Source: Leeuwenhoekiella polynyae
GTDB lineage: Bacteria > Bacteroidota > Bacteroidia > Flavobacteriales > Flavobacteriaceae
NCBI RefSeq assembly: GCF_004104075.1
Contig: NZ_QOVK01000001.1
Location: 1 to 64,000 of the forward strand
Direction of reading: 5' to 3'
DNA length: 64,000 nucleotides
Part shown: positions 36,150-44,713 of the stretch, piece after piece
Numbering within the stretch: position 1 is the first letter of the stretch
Layout of the letters: each line of letters starts with the position of its first letter
Notes under the pieces: generated by a model
The model's database searches: none
What the model saw: the letters and a program-made list of their open reading frames with translations, nothing else
What the model was told of the DNA's origin: nothing
Made by a program: the position numbers and the translations under genes

Positions 36150-36466
36150 TCCAAAGAAACCTTTCGACTATCGCTCAGGGCAGGCTTAACAAAAGAAAAG
36201 ACACCCTCGCTTCGAAATTTTTCGCTCGATAATCGAGATTAAATATTAATGAGCTGGTCTTGATCCCTAATTGATTCCTATAACGCGTAAGGTATTCCTT
36301 TTAAAAGCCGTTTTACGGCCAAAAACCGGCTCGTCAGCTCCGCGTCGCTATCGCTCCTGTCCTTCGGAGCTTCTCAAGCCTATTCTGAACCGAGGGAATT
36401 GATAATCCGTTTGACCCTTCGGGTATGGGTATTGTAGTGTTTTCAATTGAGTAAGAATCAAGCTCC
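36150..36466. repeat. 320-bp direct repeat, right copy
   Basis: Partner of 31413-31729. The copy here is directly preceded by the tandem repeat; the left copy is not, so the tandem array is not part of the duplicated unit. Confidence 0.9.
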
Positions 36467-36475
36467 CTTCTCCTA
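36382..36475. repeat. Dispersed repeat 'TCTGAACCGAGGG...CCCTTCGGGT', copy B
   Basis: Same order of blocks as copy A at 31645; ends AATCAAGCTCCCTTCTCC and runs into an inverted repeat. Confidence 0.8.
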
Positions 36476-36562
36476 AGGGAGAAGGGTTTGGGATGAGGAG
36501 TTTTAGCATCAAGGCAAAAGAACAATAGCAATAGCAATAATAATAACAATACTCATAACCCA

Positions 36563-37996
36563 CTATTTCTTGCTTACTCCCCCTCTGGGTCCATCGCGTT
36601 CCTGAAGTACTTTTTCAGAATGCAGTACGGCAGCGGCTTTTGCGGAAGCGGTGACTTTTAATGCACTGCGTTTGAGCATTTCGGTTTCAAATTTGTTGAG
36701 TACGCGTTTTCGAAGGTTACTCGCTTTAAAGGTTTTTGCCGGGGAGTAACCTTTGGTGATGCGCTTGGCCAGCGCGAGTGCATCCAGTAAGGCCTGATTG
36801 GCACCCTGGCCTTTAAACGGACTCATCGGGTGTGCGGCATCGCCTAGAAGGGTGCAGTTCCCCCAGTTTTTCGTGAAGTCTGGAGTCAGCAGTTCGCGGT
36901 CATATACGGGATATCCTGAAATGAGGCCCGGTTCTGTAGCTGCTACAACCTGAGGAATGGGAGCGTGCCAAGGGGTTCTGTGCTGTACGGCCTGTTTTAA
37001 AGCTTCGGGGCCTAAAGCACTGAGGGCTTGAGCCTGATCTTCCGGGATGGGGAAACTGAATTGCCACATAACGGACTCCCGATCGTAGGGCATCATATAC
37101 ATACGAGCGGTACCGTCTGCGGTTTGAAACACGGTTGCTGAATCGAGTAACGGACTTTCAACTTCTGAGAGTGCTTTCAGTTTACAGATCCCTAAAATGA
37201 CGATACAGCCTAAATACTGCAAGGGAAGGAGTTGCGGCTTTAGCAGCATGGTGCGTACGGTACTGCGTATGCCGTCTGCTCCCACGACCAGATCAGCATG
37301 AGCGGTTTTTGAAGTACCATCCACTTCCAGATGGAGTTGAAGCGCTCCGGTATCGGTGGGCTGAATGCCCAGCAGTTGGTGTCCCCACTGTATTTGATGG
37401 GCCTCCCCCAATTGGTCAAACAAGGTCTTACGCAATGCCTGACGGGCAATGTGTATGTTGGTTTTTTTAGCGGTGGTGTGGGTACCGGCATCCCACTTGC
37501 GCATCCCCCATTCACCAACGACGGTGCCGTCGGGTTTGTGTGCGAGATGCCGGGTAGAGACTACGCCATCTTCCAGTTCGTGAATGCCAAAACCCTTTAA
37601 AGCGGTGTGCGCCTGTTGCAGGGTGAGGCCGTATCCCTGTGAACGCGCATCCACATGCAGATCCCGCTCGTAGACGGTAAAGGGAATCCCCCGGTGTAAA
37701 CAAGCTACTGCCAATGCCATGCCGCCTATTCCTGCGCCTATGATAGCGACGTTCGGGAAGGTGTTGGTATCGGGTACCGGTGGCTGTGCCGCAGGGATCA
37801 ATCCCGAAGCCGAACAGGTGGTGCACGGTTGTAGATGCGCTTTGGGCTTTACCGGTTTGGGATTGGAAGGAAACCGGCGGTGCACCTCCAGGGCTTTCTG
37901 ATACCGCTGTTTAGCACGCTTGGAAAGCCCCCGGTTTACATAGCCCTGGCCCTTACAATCGGGACACGGGATATAGCTTGTTTTTGGGGTTTGCAC
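36563..37996 (-). CDS. FAD-dependent monooxygenase with N-terminal DnaJ-like zinc motif
   Basis: A 477-aa protein. Residues 11-65 hold two CxxC pairs, CPDCKGQGYVNRG and CTTCSASG, like one DnaJ-type zinc finger. Residues about 83-470 are a PHBH-type flavin monooxygenase: VAIIGAGIGGMALAVACL (Rossmann), VGADGIRSTVRTMLL (DG motif) and LLGDAAHPMSPFKGQGANQALLDA (GD motif). The substrate is not predictable. The gene looks distinctly richer in G and C than its neighbours, mainly at third positions, a possible sign of transfer. Stand-alone gene between repeat-rich gaps. Confidence 0.87.
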   Translation of the reverse strand: MQTPKTSYIPCPDCKGQGYVNRGLSKRAKQRYQKALEVHRRFPSNPKPVKPKAHLQPCTTCSASGLIPAAQPPVPDTNTFPNVAIIGAGIGGMALAVACLHRGIPFTVYERDLHVDARSQGYGLTLQQAHTALKGFGIHELEDGVVSTRHLAHKPDGTVVGEWGMRKWDAGTHTTAKKTNIHIARQALRKTLFDQLGEAHQIQWGHQLLGIQPTDTGALQLHLEVDGTSKTAHADLVVGADGIRSTVRTMLLKPQLLPLQYLGCIVILGICKLKALSEVESPLLDSATVFQTADGTARMYMMPYDRESVMWQFSFPIPEDQAQALSALGPEALKQAVQHRTPWHAPIPQVVAATEPGLISGYPVYDRELLTPDFTKNWGNCTLLGDAAHPMSPFKGQGANQALLDALALAKRITKGYSPAKTFKASNLRKRVLNKFETEMLKRSALKVTASAKAAAVLHSEKVLQERDGPRGGVSKK

Positions 37997-38399
37997 GATG
38001 ATTTACGCATTTGGAGGTGCAAAGATGTTTAAAGAAAATGGGTTTCGCTAGTTTTTAGGGAGAATCTGGGCAATACACAAGTAATCCGTTTGCAGTTGAA
38101 GTTGGTAATCGTCAGTTAGCAAGCTGAAAGTTACAGGTAAGAAGTGAGATTTGAGTTGGTAGTTTTTTGGATTTGAAATTTATAATTTAAGAACAAAGAA
38201 TTTGTGTAGCAGTCTCATTAAGTAGTTGCAGTTTACAGGTGTTTTAATTCAGGGTTCCCTAATTACAATTTATAATAACCACTTGCACTGAATGTAGCAT
38301 TTTAAAGGATCAAAGCGGCGGCTGCGTGAATTTTACGCGCGTAGCCTGGTAAATTTGTACCGAAGCAAGAGCGACTGAGAAGCCTAGTAATACGTGTCA
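37997..38399. other. Intergenic region without recognised features
   Basis: About 400 bp, moderately A+T-rich, with a G+C-rich patch at 38300-38350 (GCGGCGGCTGCGTGAATTTT, ACGCGCGTAGCC). No gene or hairpin I would claim. Confidence 0.5.
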
Positions 38400-39563
38400 T
38401 TAATTTAGGAATTTACCGATTGCTTTCCCCACGCTTATGCCTAAATAATGTTGTTTATTAAACTCCCGCCACTGAAGTTCGAAGGCTATGCTTGATTCTC
38501 CGTCTTTGTTTTTGAGATTCAGGGGGATGCCTAGTTTCCAATTGAGAGCATCATAACCATTCCAAAAATTTTGTTCTATGGCTGCACTAAGGCCAACGAG
38601 TTCTTTCAGCAAGAATGTACCTTCAGCTTTTACCTGCCCTGATGTAAACTCTTCATACTCCCCATAATAATAGCTGTCTGTACTGGTAAGGGCGGGTTGA
38701 CCTACTGGAGAGCTTTCAAAAGATGTAAAAGTTCTTTTTTTGACTGTCTCGGTTAACGTGTTGTTGTTTTGATAAATACGTGATAAGATAGAACCGCTAA
38801 AGGATATATTTCTCAATTTGAAAAAAGCATTGCCGCTAAGCGATGCATCCCAGGCTTCAAACTGATGCTCAGATAGTTTACTTGCATCTGTTGCGTTAGT
38901 AAAGGTGTTACTGCTCTTTGTAAGTGGGATATAGCCTTGCAGGGTAAACCAAAATTTCCGCATCGCGACGTAGAGGTCATTTTTAAGTATATATTCCGCC
39001 TCTTTAGTAGCAATTAATTCAATGAGTTCTTCATCATTTAAAACTTTGGTTTCTAAAGCCTCAAGAGCTAGGTTTTTTATCGTTTTATCTCTATACGCTT
39101 TTAAAAGACTCTGTATGTGTTGATCTGAGTTTTTAGTAAGCGTACCCGGTATAAACCATGTCAGTTTGAATTGGGCACCTATATTTTGCGCCCAACTGGA
39201 TTCTTTAAAGGTATAGAAAGAACCGGTAGGTTCCCCTTTCAATTTTAGACCTCCTGATGCCAAAAAGCTTTGATAACTGGTTTTAGTCAATCGAGGATCA
39301 AAATTACCCATTAAACTCAACGAATTATCAGCATCGTCTAATATAAAGCTTAAACGTTGGGTCGAAATTTTAGTACTCGGGAGGTATTGATTCAATACAT
39401 CTCCTACCAGAATATTCAGGGTTTTGTTATTTAGAAACTCAGAGGCATTGATCTCAGCTTCATAGTTTACTAAAGCTTCATCAATTAAGGCTCTTGGGGC
39501 TTGATTTTGTGCAAAATTTAAAAAGGGTATCAGAAGAACTAGTAGCGTAATTTTTTTCATCAT
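38400..39563 (-). CDS. Exported protein of unknown function, possibly an outer-membrane protein
   Basis: A 387-aa protein with a signal peptide (MMKKITLLVLLIPFLNFAQ). The N-terminal third has strand-like segments (KISTQRLSFILDDADNSLSLMGNF), the middle (about 150-210) is helical and charged, and the C-terminal part is again strand-rich, ending HYLGISVGKAIGKFLN. I do not recognise the family. Two adjacent ATGs (39563 and 39560) could start it. Single gene. Confidence 0.6.
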   Translation of the reverse strand: MMKKITLLVLLIPFLNFAQNQAPRALIDEALVNYEAEINASEFLNNKTLNILVGDVLNQYLPSTKISTQRLSFILDDADNSLSLMGNFDPRLTKTSYQSFLASGGLKLKGEPTGSFYTFKESSWAQNIGAQFKLTWFIPGTLTKNSDQHIQSLLKAYRDKTIKNLALEALETKVLNDEELIELIATKEAEYILKNDLYVAMRKFWFTLQGYIPLTKSSNTFTNATDASKLSEHQFEAWDASLSGNAFFKLRNISFSGSILSRIYQNNNTLTETVKKRTFTSFESSPVGQPALTSTDSYYYGEYEEFTSGQVKAEGTFLLKELVGLSAAIEQNFWNGYDALNWKLGIPLNLKNKDGESSIAFELQWREFNKQHYLGISVGKAIGKFLN

Positions 39564-39665
39564 GCAGGTATTTGATTGTTAGTAGTTTGGTTCTTATAAA
39601 GAACGCTCTTTTACATTTCTTTAACAATCCCCAGTATCGGGTATTTTTCCCCTTTTTGAAGGGAA

Positions 39666-39709
39666 TACGGAAATCCGTAAAGCCATATAGCTTCCGTGGT
39701 TTAGATTTG
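39666..39709 (+). promoter_or_regulatory. Promoter with palindrome for the lipoprotein pair
   Basis: Perfect palindrome TACGGA-AA-TCCGTA at 39666-39679, 22 bases before a perfect -7 box TAGATTTG (39702-39709). No TTG at -33; the palindrome is in its place, suggesting an activator site. An inverted TTCCC...GGGAA lies just upstream (39649-39665). Confidence 0.6.
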
Positions 39710-39744
39710 TTTAAAAATCATACTAAACAAACCTCAAATCAATT

Positions 39745-40506
39745 ATGAGAAAACAGTACCTTACATTATTAGCAGCAACGACCTTTACCTTTTTATCCTG
39801 CTCTGATTCGGCTTCAGACGAATTTGAAGAAGTGAACGGTGAGGTAGAACCTCAATACATCACTTCGACCATTGTAACGGCAACCGCCGATCCTTCAGAC
39901 CGTACCACTTTATTTTTGAGCTATGATGAAAATATGCGGCTCACGGACGTTTCTAACGGGGAGGATACCGACTATTTTATTTACGAAGATGATGAGTTGG
40001 TTAATGTAACCGGACAGAACGATAACTTGGATATCGAAGAATTATACCAGTCGCCTTATAATGCTTTTGAAGTGGGTGAGGTACGTGAATATGACGCTAA
40101 TGGAAACCCTAAGCGTATTGCTTTTTATAGTGAGGATTATGATCACACTACTGGAACAACCATCGATAAAGAGTATATGGCGGTGGTTTCTTATGATGAT
40201 GCTCCTAATCCATATTTCTACACCTTAAAGGCAGCAGGGATCATAGAGGTGCTTGACGGGGTGCAACTCCACCTAACGATGACCCCTCAAGCTTCAGAGG
40301 TAGTCAAAGCACGGGCATTATTGTTTAATAACAATCCTTCTCAGGTGGTGTACTTTGATGAAAACGGGGAGACGTTATACGATATCAAAGTTGATTACAG
40401 CTATAATGATTTAAATTATCCCACCCAAGCTACTATCAAAGCAACCAATTATGAGCAGGATGGGGCGGTTGATTTTTATACGGCTACGTTTAGTTATTTA
40501 AACTAA
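39745..40506 (+). CDS. Lipoprotein of unknown function
   Basis: A 253-aa lipoprotein (lipobox TFTFLSC, Cys19) followed by an acidic stretch SDSASDEFEEVNGEVEPQ. The rest is beta-rich with YDENMRLTDVS, YDANGNPKRIAFY and YFDENGETLYDI, which resemble YD-like/RHS-type short strand repeats. Such proteins are usually surface or periplasmic and of unknown role. The consensus promoter lies at 39666-39709. It is followed 8 bp later by a second lipoprotein gene, so they form an operon. Confidence 0.7.
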   Translation: MRKQYLTLLAATTFTFLSCSDSASDEFEEVNGEVEPQYITSTIVTATADPSDRTTLFLSYDENMRLTDVSNGEDTDYFIYEDDELVNVTGQNDNLDIEELYQSPYNAFEVGEVREYDANGNPKRIAFYSEDYDHTTGTTIDKEYMAVVSYDDAPNPYFYTLKAAGIIEVLDGVQLHLTMTPQASEVVKARALLFNNNPSQVVYFDENGETLYDIKVDYSYNDLNYPTQATIKATNYEQDGAVDFYTATFSYLN

Positions 40507-40514
40507 ATACTGCT

Positions 40515-41615
40515 ATGAGATGTATTAGACTTATAAGTTTATTGCTTATCGTATTTTTAGGAAATGGGTGTGATGTAGAAGAAGTCGATTTACCAGAAAC
40601 AACTAACCCTCTGGTTTTTTGGACAAATGATTTAGTGGTCATTATGGATGAAAATCCAAGGAATAATAGCTTATTAGGAAATATACAAGGGTATTCGGAA
40701 AAGCAATTTTTATACAGCTATTCTTTAGAAGCATCAAATCCTGAAGGCGCTTTACGCATTGACAAACTAACGGGTGTGCTTCAAGTGCAGGATTCGACTT
40801 TTTTTGATTTTGAGCTTTACCCATCAATTACAGCGAAGGTAAAGGTGGAAGCAGACAATACAGCGGTGTTTGCTAATATAGGCATTGAATTAAAAGATGT
40901 TTATGAATCGGTATTGAAAGCTGAAGGATTTGAAATAGCGCTTGCTGAAAATCCTTATGCACAAACCTACTTAGGGCAAATTGAAGCAACGACGACCGAC
41001 GGCGCGTTAACCTATGAGCTACTGAAAGAAAGCCATCCCGGTTCTATAGATCTCAGTCCTACCGGTGAGGTCATTGTATTAGATAATAGCCTCTATGATT
41101 TTGAAGCTAACCCAAAGCTCACAGCAACCATAAAGGTTTCTAATGGCGTTGTCTCTAAGCAGGTTCAGGTGGTTATTTATCTTACCGACGTTGACGAACC
41201 GGATGCTGTTTACAGTATAGGTTTTCGTGGATTTAGTGATCACAACTTTTGCAATCAGGGGCCTGACAACTCCAGCTATTTTTATATAGAAACCACGAGT
41301 AGCGATGGCTTTTTTCAAGCGGCTGAATGGTTTGCAGGGAACGGAGTTGAGATCGCACAGAGCTTTGATCAAATAACAGGAAACGAAATAAAAATAGACC
41401 TATCGATTCCGCCATTTGATCCTGAATATATCGAACTTACTTTGGGAACACATTTAGAGGGAATCTTTTTTACCGTATATAAAGACCAGAAGGAATTGAT
41501 GACCATCAGTGCAGAAGAACTTTTTATATGTACAGATACCCAGCATAGACTTGTGCTTACCTATAACACGCAAAATGACACCTATGACATCATCTATGAT
41601 CAATATGGTTTTTAG
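40515..41615 (+). CDS. Cadherin-like domain lipoprotein
   Basis: A 366-aa lipoprotein (lipobox FLGNGC, Cys19). Two cadherin-like repeats of about 90-100 residues: each has an ENP start, a G-x-I/L-G segment, GALRIDKLTGVLQVQDSTFFDFE or SIDLSPTGEVIVLDNSLYDFEAN, then KVKV or TIKV and a final strand ending IELKD or IYLTDVDEP. A C-terminal domain (about 240-366) with FSDHNFCNQG and one Cys pair is unassigned. Probably surface-exposed and Ca-binding. Second gene of a two-gene unit. Confidence 0.75.
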   Translation: MRCIRLISLLLIVFLGNGCDVEEVDLPETTNPLVFWTNDLVVIMDENPRNNSLLGNIQGYSEKQFLYSYSLEASNPEGALRIDKLTGVLQVQDSTFFDFELYPSITAKVKVEADNTAVFANIGIELKDVYESVLKAEGFEIALAENPYAQTYLGQIEATTTDGALTYELLKESHPGSIDLSPTGEVIVLDNSLYDFEANPKLTATIKVSNGVVSKQVQVVIYLTDVDEPDAVYSIGFRGFSDHNFCNQGPDNSSYFYIETTSSDGFFQAAEWFAGNGVEIAQSFDQITGNEIKIDLSIPPFDPEYIELTLGTHLEGIFFTVYKDQKELMTISAEELFICTDTQHRLVLTYNTQNDTYDIIYDQYGF

Positions 41616-41716
41616 TCTAAATATATTGTGTTGCTACTAGCCTGATGTCATCTTTAAGTATTTTTCACATAAGAAGTTCAATAAAAAAAATAGGTAGTGG
41701 TACTGCTTGCTGGTAA

Positions 41717-41923
41717 CTAGTTTAAACCCAAAAGCTCTTCAACCCGCTCAAGTGACTGTTCTAAAAATTTGTTTATATCTTGTTCAGTAGCACCTCGCTC
41801 ATATTTCTGCCGCGAGACAGAATCACCCTTTAGTTCCTTTATTAATCCCAGAGAATCGTTGAGTTGAGCGTAGAGTATAGCTAATTGAATCTGTCGTTCT
41901 TTGGGTGTGAGTTTAGGTTTCAT
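41717..41923 (-). CDS. 68-aa alpha-helical protein, divergent from the WYL regulator
   Basis: A short acidic/basic helical protein (KPKLTPKERQIQLAILYAQL, then NKFLEQSLERVEELLGLN) with no signal peptide or transmembrane segment. It is likely real because a perfect minus-strand -7 box (TACATTTG, 41944-41951) precedes it at the same distance from the palindromic operator as the WYL gene's own box on the other side. It would therefore be under WYL control. No recognised homology; could be an antitoxin-like or adaptor protein, but this is speculation. Confidence 0.65.
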   Translation of the reverse strand: MKPKLTPKERQIQLAILYAQLNDSLGLIKELKGDSVSRQKYERGATEQDINKFLEQSLERVEELLGLN

Positions 41924-41943
41924 CAGTAGATTTATAGTTTTTA

Positions 41944-41995
41944 CAAATGTATTTTATCGAACCGTCATAATATGACGGTGTGAATGTTATATTTG
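41944..41995. promoter_or_regulatory. WYL operator between two symmetric divergent promoters
   Basis: A perfect 9-1-9 palindrome ACCGTCATA-A-TATGACGGT (41961-41979). The minus-strand -7 box TACATTTG is at 41944-41951 and the plus-strand -7 box TATATTTG at 41988-41995, nine and eight bases from the palindrome. The core CCGTCA-N5-TGACGG recurs as CCGTCA-N5-TGGCGG at 42940 and 44881, with its -7 box ten bases away. Confidence 0.85.
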
Positions 41996-42010
41996 CTTAA
42001 AATACCAGTT

Positions 42011-42928
42011 ATGAGTACGTACGCTAAAATATCCCGATTGGGAAAAATTGTTAGTTTAATAGAACACAAACCGGGTATTAGCCTGGCTGAAATACAGGAA
42101 GGTCTATCTCATTATGAAGAATCTAAGCCCATATCTAAACGTACGCTAGAACGCGATCTGGCCACTATACGCAGTGAATTTTTTATTCAGGCTGAGTATA
42201 ATAACGCTTTACAAGGCTATAAAATTGACGACAGCGCATTGGACGAAACTTATGAGTTTCTAAAACTGGTTGAGTTTGCCAGTGTAGGGAAGTTATTGAA
42301 AGACGGGAAGACAGACCTAAGTAAGTTTTCAGATCTTGTAGAACTGGACGATTCCTCAATTTTTACAGGGATTCATTTAGTCAAAAAAATAATCACCGCC
42401 ATTCTGCAGCAGCAGCACATACGTTTTAAACACATCAATTATTGGGAAAACACTGAAAAAGACTATACCATCACGCCCCTTCGCATTAAGGAGTATTTAA
42501 ATCGCTGGTACGTCATTGGAGTGCCCCACAAATCTAAAGAAATACGGACTTTTGGAATTGACCGTCTAAAAGACTTAGACACTGCCGGAGCAAGCATGAT
42601 CAAGTATAAAGATTACGAAGAGCAGCTGAACCGGTTTCATAAAATCATCGGTCTTAATTTTAATGAGGGAGACGGTAAAACCAAACGCATTAAACTAAGA
42701 GTCTTCCACAAACATTTAAAGTATTTGCAGAGCTTGCCGTTACATCGTTCGCAGCAGATTGACTGGCAAAGAGGACAGGAGCATGGGATCGTGACCTACC
42801 GCATTGTACCCAACTACGAATTTAAAATTCAGATTTTAAAAATGCATTGTTTTGCAGAGGTGCTTGAACCCAGTGAGCTGCGGGAAGAAATCAAAAGCAT
42901 GCTTCAGGAAGCTTTGGATCAGTATTAA
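42011..42928 (+). CDS. WYL-domain transcriptional regulator
   Basis: A 305-aa regulator. N-terminal winged helix (about 5-70: KIVSLIEHKPGISLAEIQEGL and ISKRTLERDLATIRSEF), then a WYL domain with YTITPLRIKEYLNRWYVIGV and FGIDRLKDLD, and a WCX C-terminal extension with HGIVTYRIVPNYEFKIQILKMHCFAEVLEP. WYL regulators sense nucleic-acid ligands and often control phage-defence or DNA-damage genes (BrxR, CapW, DriD). I chose the ATG at 42011, 15 bases after the -7 box; the upstream ATG at 41984 lies before it. Autoregulation is implied by the palindrome at 41961. Confidence 0.9.
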   Translation: MSTYAKISRLGKIVSLIEHKPGISLAEIQEGLSHYEESKPISKRTLERDLATIRSEFFIQAEYNNALQGYKIDDSALDETYEFLKLVEFASVGKLLKDGKTDLSKFSDLVELDDSSIFTGIHLVKKIITAILQQQHIRFKHINYWENTEKDYTITPLRIKEYLNRWYVIGVPHKSKEIRTFGIDRLKDLDTAGASMIKYKDYEEQLNRFHKIIGLNFNEGDGKTKRIKLRVFHKHLKYLQSLPLHRSQQIDWQRGQEHGIVTYRIVPNYEFKIQILKMHCFAEVLEPSELREEIKSMLQEALDQY

Positions 42929-42937
42929 TAGTTTTTT

Positions 42938-42974
42938 GTCCGTCACAAATTGGCGGACTTTGCTTTTACTTTTG
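42938..42974 (+). promoter_or_regulatory. WYL operator and promoter 2
   Basis: GTCCGTCACAAATTGGCGGA (42938-42957) holds CCGTCA-N5-TGGCGG; seven bases later TTTTACTTTTG (42964-42974) contains a perfect -7 box TACTTTTG. The same two blocks with the same seven-base gap recur at 44881-44915. Start codon 30 bases downstream. Confidence 0.8.
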
Positions 42975-43004
42975 GTTATCAATGTGAACTTTTAAAATAG
43001 AATT

Positions 43005-43610
43005 ATGAAAACTAAAACCTGGGATCCTTGGATTGGATCAAATTATAAGAATGGAGGTATATTTAATAAGCGAATTTTAATTTTGGGAGAATCTCATTAT
43101 GGAAACTCAAATATTTTTAATCGTAGAGATTACACGCAGCAAGTAGTGAAAGAAAAAATAGGAGAGGGAACAGATGACGGCGAGGTATTTTCATCTTCTT
43201 TTTTTACCAAATTATTTTACACATTACATTCAAGAGATAATAAGTTAGAGAATTTAAAAGAGCTTTGGCATTCTGTGGCCTTCTATAATTACATCCAAGA
43301 GCCTTTAATTGCTTCAAGAAGAAAACCCGAAAAATGGATGTGGCAAAACTCTAAAGAGTCTTTTAAAAATGTTGTTTTAGAATTAAGACCAGATTATATA
43401 ATAGTACTAGGATACAGAATGTGGAATGAAATCTGGGATAAATTTGAACACAATGTTCTTAAATTAACCAAAGAGAATAATTGGAGAAACATTCATCAGC
43501 TTACTTTTTTTGATAACAGACCTATTATGTTCTGCATTAAACATCCCTCTAGTGGTTATTCTAGCGATAAGTTTGGTATGTTTATAAGAAATACTCTCAG
43601 GGAATTTTAA
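43005..43610 (+). CDS. UDG-superfamily-like protein in the WYL locus
   Basis: A 201-aa cytosolic protein. The strand-loop ILILGESHYGNSN near residue 28 and the late KHPSSGYSSDKF resemble motif 1 and the HPS motif of the uracil-DNA glycosylase superfamily, with DYIIVLGYRMWNEIW between them matching the central strand. The catalytic residues of known families are not clear, so it may bind or cleave nucleic acid differently. First gene of an operon led by operator 2. Low G+C. Confidence 0.6.
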   Translation: MKTKTWDPWIGSNYKNGGIFNKRILILGESHYGNSNIFNRRDYTQQVVKEKIGEGTDDGEVFSSSFFTKLFYTLHSRDNKLENLKELWHSVAFYNYIQEPLIASRRKPEKWMWQNSKESFKNVVLELRPDYIIVLGYRMWNEIWDKFEHNVLKLTKENNWRNIHQLTFFDNRPIMFCIKHPSSGYSSDKFGMFIRNTLREF

Positions 43611-43642
43611 TAATATATTTAAACTACACTATTACTACTTTT

Positions 43643-44713
43643 ATGAATAATAATAACGGTATAATAATTAAGCTTAAAAATCATCTGGATATAATCACCT
43701 CTGGCGATATTGAAAAAATACCGGTTGGAGATAGTATTTTTTCTAAATCCTTTATTGATTATAATAATCAATTCATAAAATCTAATTACGACGCGAATTA
43801 TAATTTGTTTGCTGAAATCCTACGTAAAATTCCTGGGGCCTCAAGAATAGTTCAAAATACAAAAAGGGGGCTTTCATACATAGCCGAAATTTCACCAGAA
43901 CTACAAAAAATGATTGATACTGGTGAAGCATATATATCAAAATCAAATGTTAAAGAAGGGAATTATTCAGCAAATGTATTAGCCAATGCAAACAATAGTA
44001 AAAAGGGAATTCTAGGACAAGTCACATTAAAAGAAATTGATTTAACTGCTGAGCAAATAGATAATTTATTATCTACAGCTCAATTAATGAATATTCAGCA
44101 GTCAATTGCTAGTCTATCAGGACAAATTAAGGATTTGGATGAAAAGTTGAATATTGTTTTATATGGAGCTCATAATGACAGACTAGCACATATTCAGAGC
44201 GCATATAATATGTTTCTTCAGACTAGAGTAAGTGAAAAGTATAAGGATTTACTTTTTCCCGTAATTATAAGTCAATTAAGTTTGGGTAGAGAACAACTTA
44301 TTTATTCTCTCAAGTATGATTTAGAACAAATAGCATCCAAAAAAACAGGGTTTAAAGCTATAATTGATGGTTTTACTGAGGATAACTTGCTTTCTAAGCA
44401 AAGAGAACGATACTATCGAATCAAACAATCACTCAGTTTTATAATTAGGAGCAGTCAACTTTTAGCCTTAGTTTATCAAGATATGAATGAGCCTAAGATG
44501 GTTGCTCAAGCTCTAATACGTGTAAATGAGGTTTTATCATCATTTGATACTAACGCTAAGAGAGTTATTATAGAATGGGCGCCAAATGAAGAGGAGGCTG
44601 AACAAATGTTTTTCGCCATTGAAAAGACAGAAATAACAATGAATAACTATTTTGAAGATTTACCTTTAAATAATGGAAATTTACATTTGAAAATAGATAA
44701 CTATGAAACATAA
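43643..44713 (+). CDS. Helical/coiled-coil protein of unknown function in the WYL locus
   Basis: A 356-aa protein, no signal peptide or transmembrane segment. Residues about 60-85 are basic with LRKIPGASRIVQNTKRG; residues about 130-165 are predicted coiled coil (EQIDNLLSTAQLMNIQQSIASLSGQIKDLDEKLN); the C-terminal half is helical. 32 bp downstream of the UDG-like gene, same operon. Its end overlaps the start of a 43-aa transmembrane peptide gene. No family recognised. Confidence 0.7.
   Translation: MNNNNGIIIKLKNHLDIITSGDIEKIPVGDSIFSKSFIDYNNQFIKSNYDANYNLFAEILRKIPGASRIVQNTKRGLSYIAEISPELQKMIDTGEAYISKSNVKEGNYSANVLANANNSKKGILGQVTLKEIDLTAEQIDNLLSTAQLMNIQQSIASLSGQIKDLDEKLNIVLYGAHNDRLAHIQSAYNMFLQTRVSEKYKDLLFPVIISQLSLGREQLIYSLKYDLEQIASKKTGFKAIIDGFTEDNLLSKQRERYYRIKQSLSFIIRSSQLLALVYQDMNEPKMVAQALIRVNEVLSSFDTNAKRVIIEWAPNEEEAEQMFFAIEKTEITMNNYFEDLPLNNGNLHLKIDNYET

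Larger units (their letters stand above)
35588..36562. other. Repeat-rich intergenic region
   Basis: About 975 bp without genes: the 53-bp tandem repeat (35894-36104), the right copy of the 320-bp direct repeat (36150-36466), an inverted REP-like CTCCCTTCTCC-TAAG-GGAGAAGGG (36471-36488 area) and a simple AAT/AGC run (36520-36555). Open frames on the minus strand here follow repeats and are not credible genes. Confidence 0.75.

Noticed and set aside
36334-36563. Two overlapping minus-strand open frames of 71 codons
   Set aside because: They run through the 320-bp repeat and a simple AAT/AGC run (tyrosine/cysteine-rich low-complexity translation) and show no start or conservation signs.
37240-38032. 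Several long open frames opposite or alongside the FAD monooxygenase gene
   Set aside because: They are shadows produced by its G+C-rich codons; the chosen frame has all family motifs.
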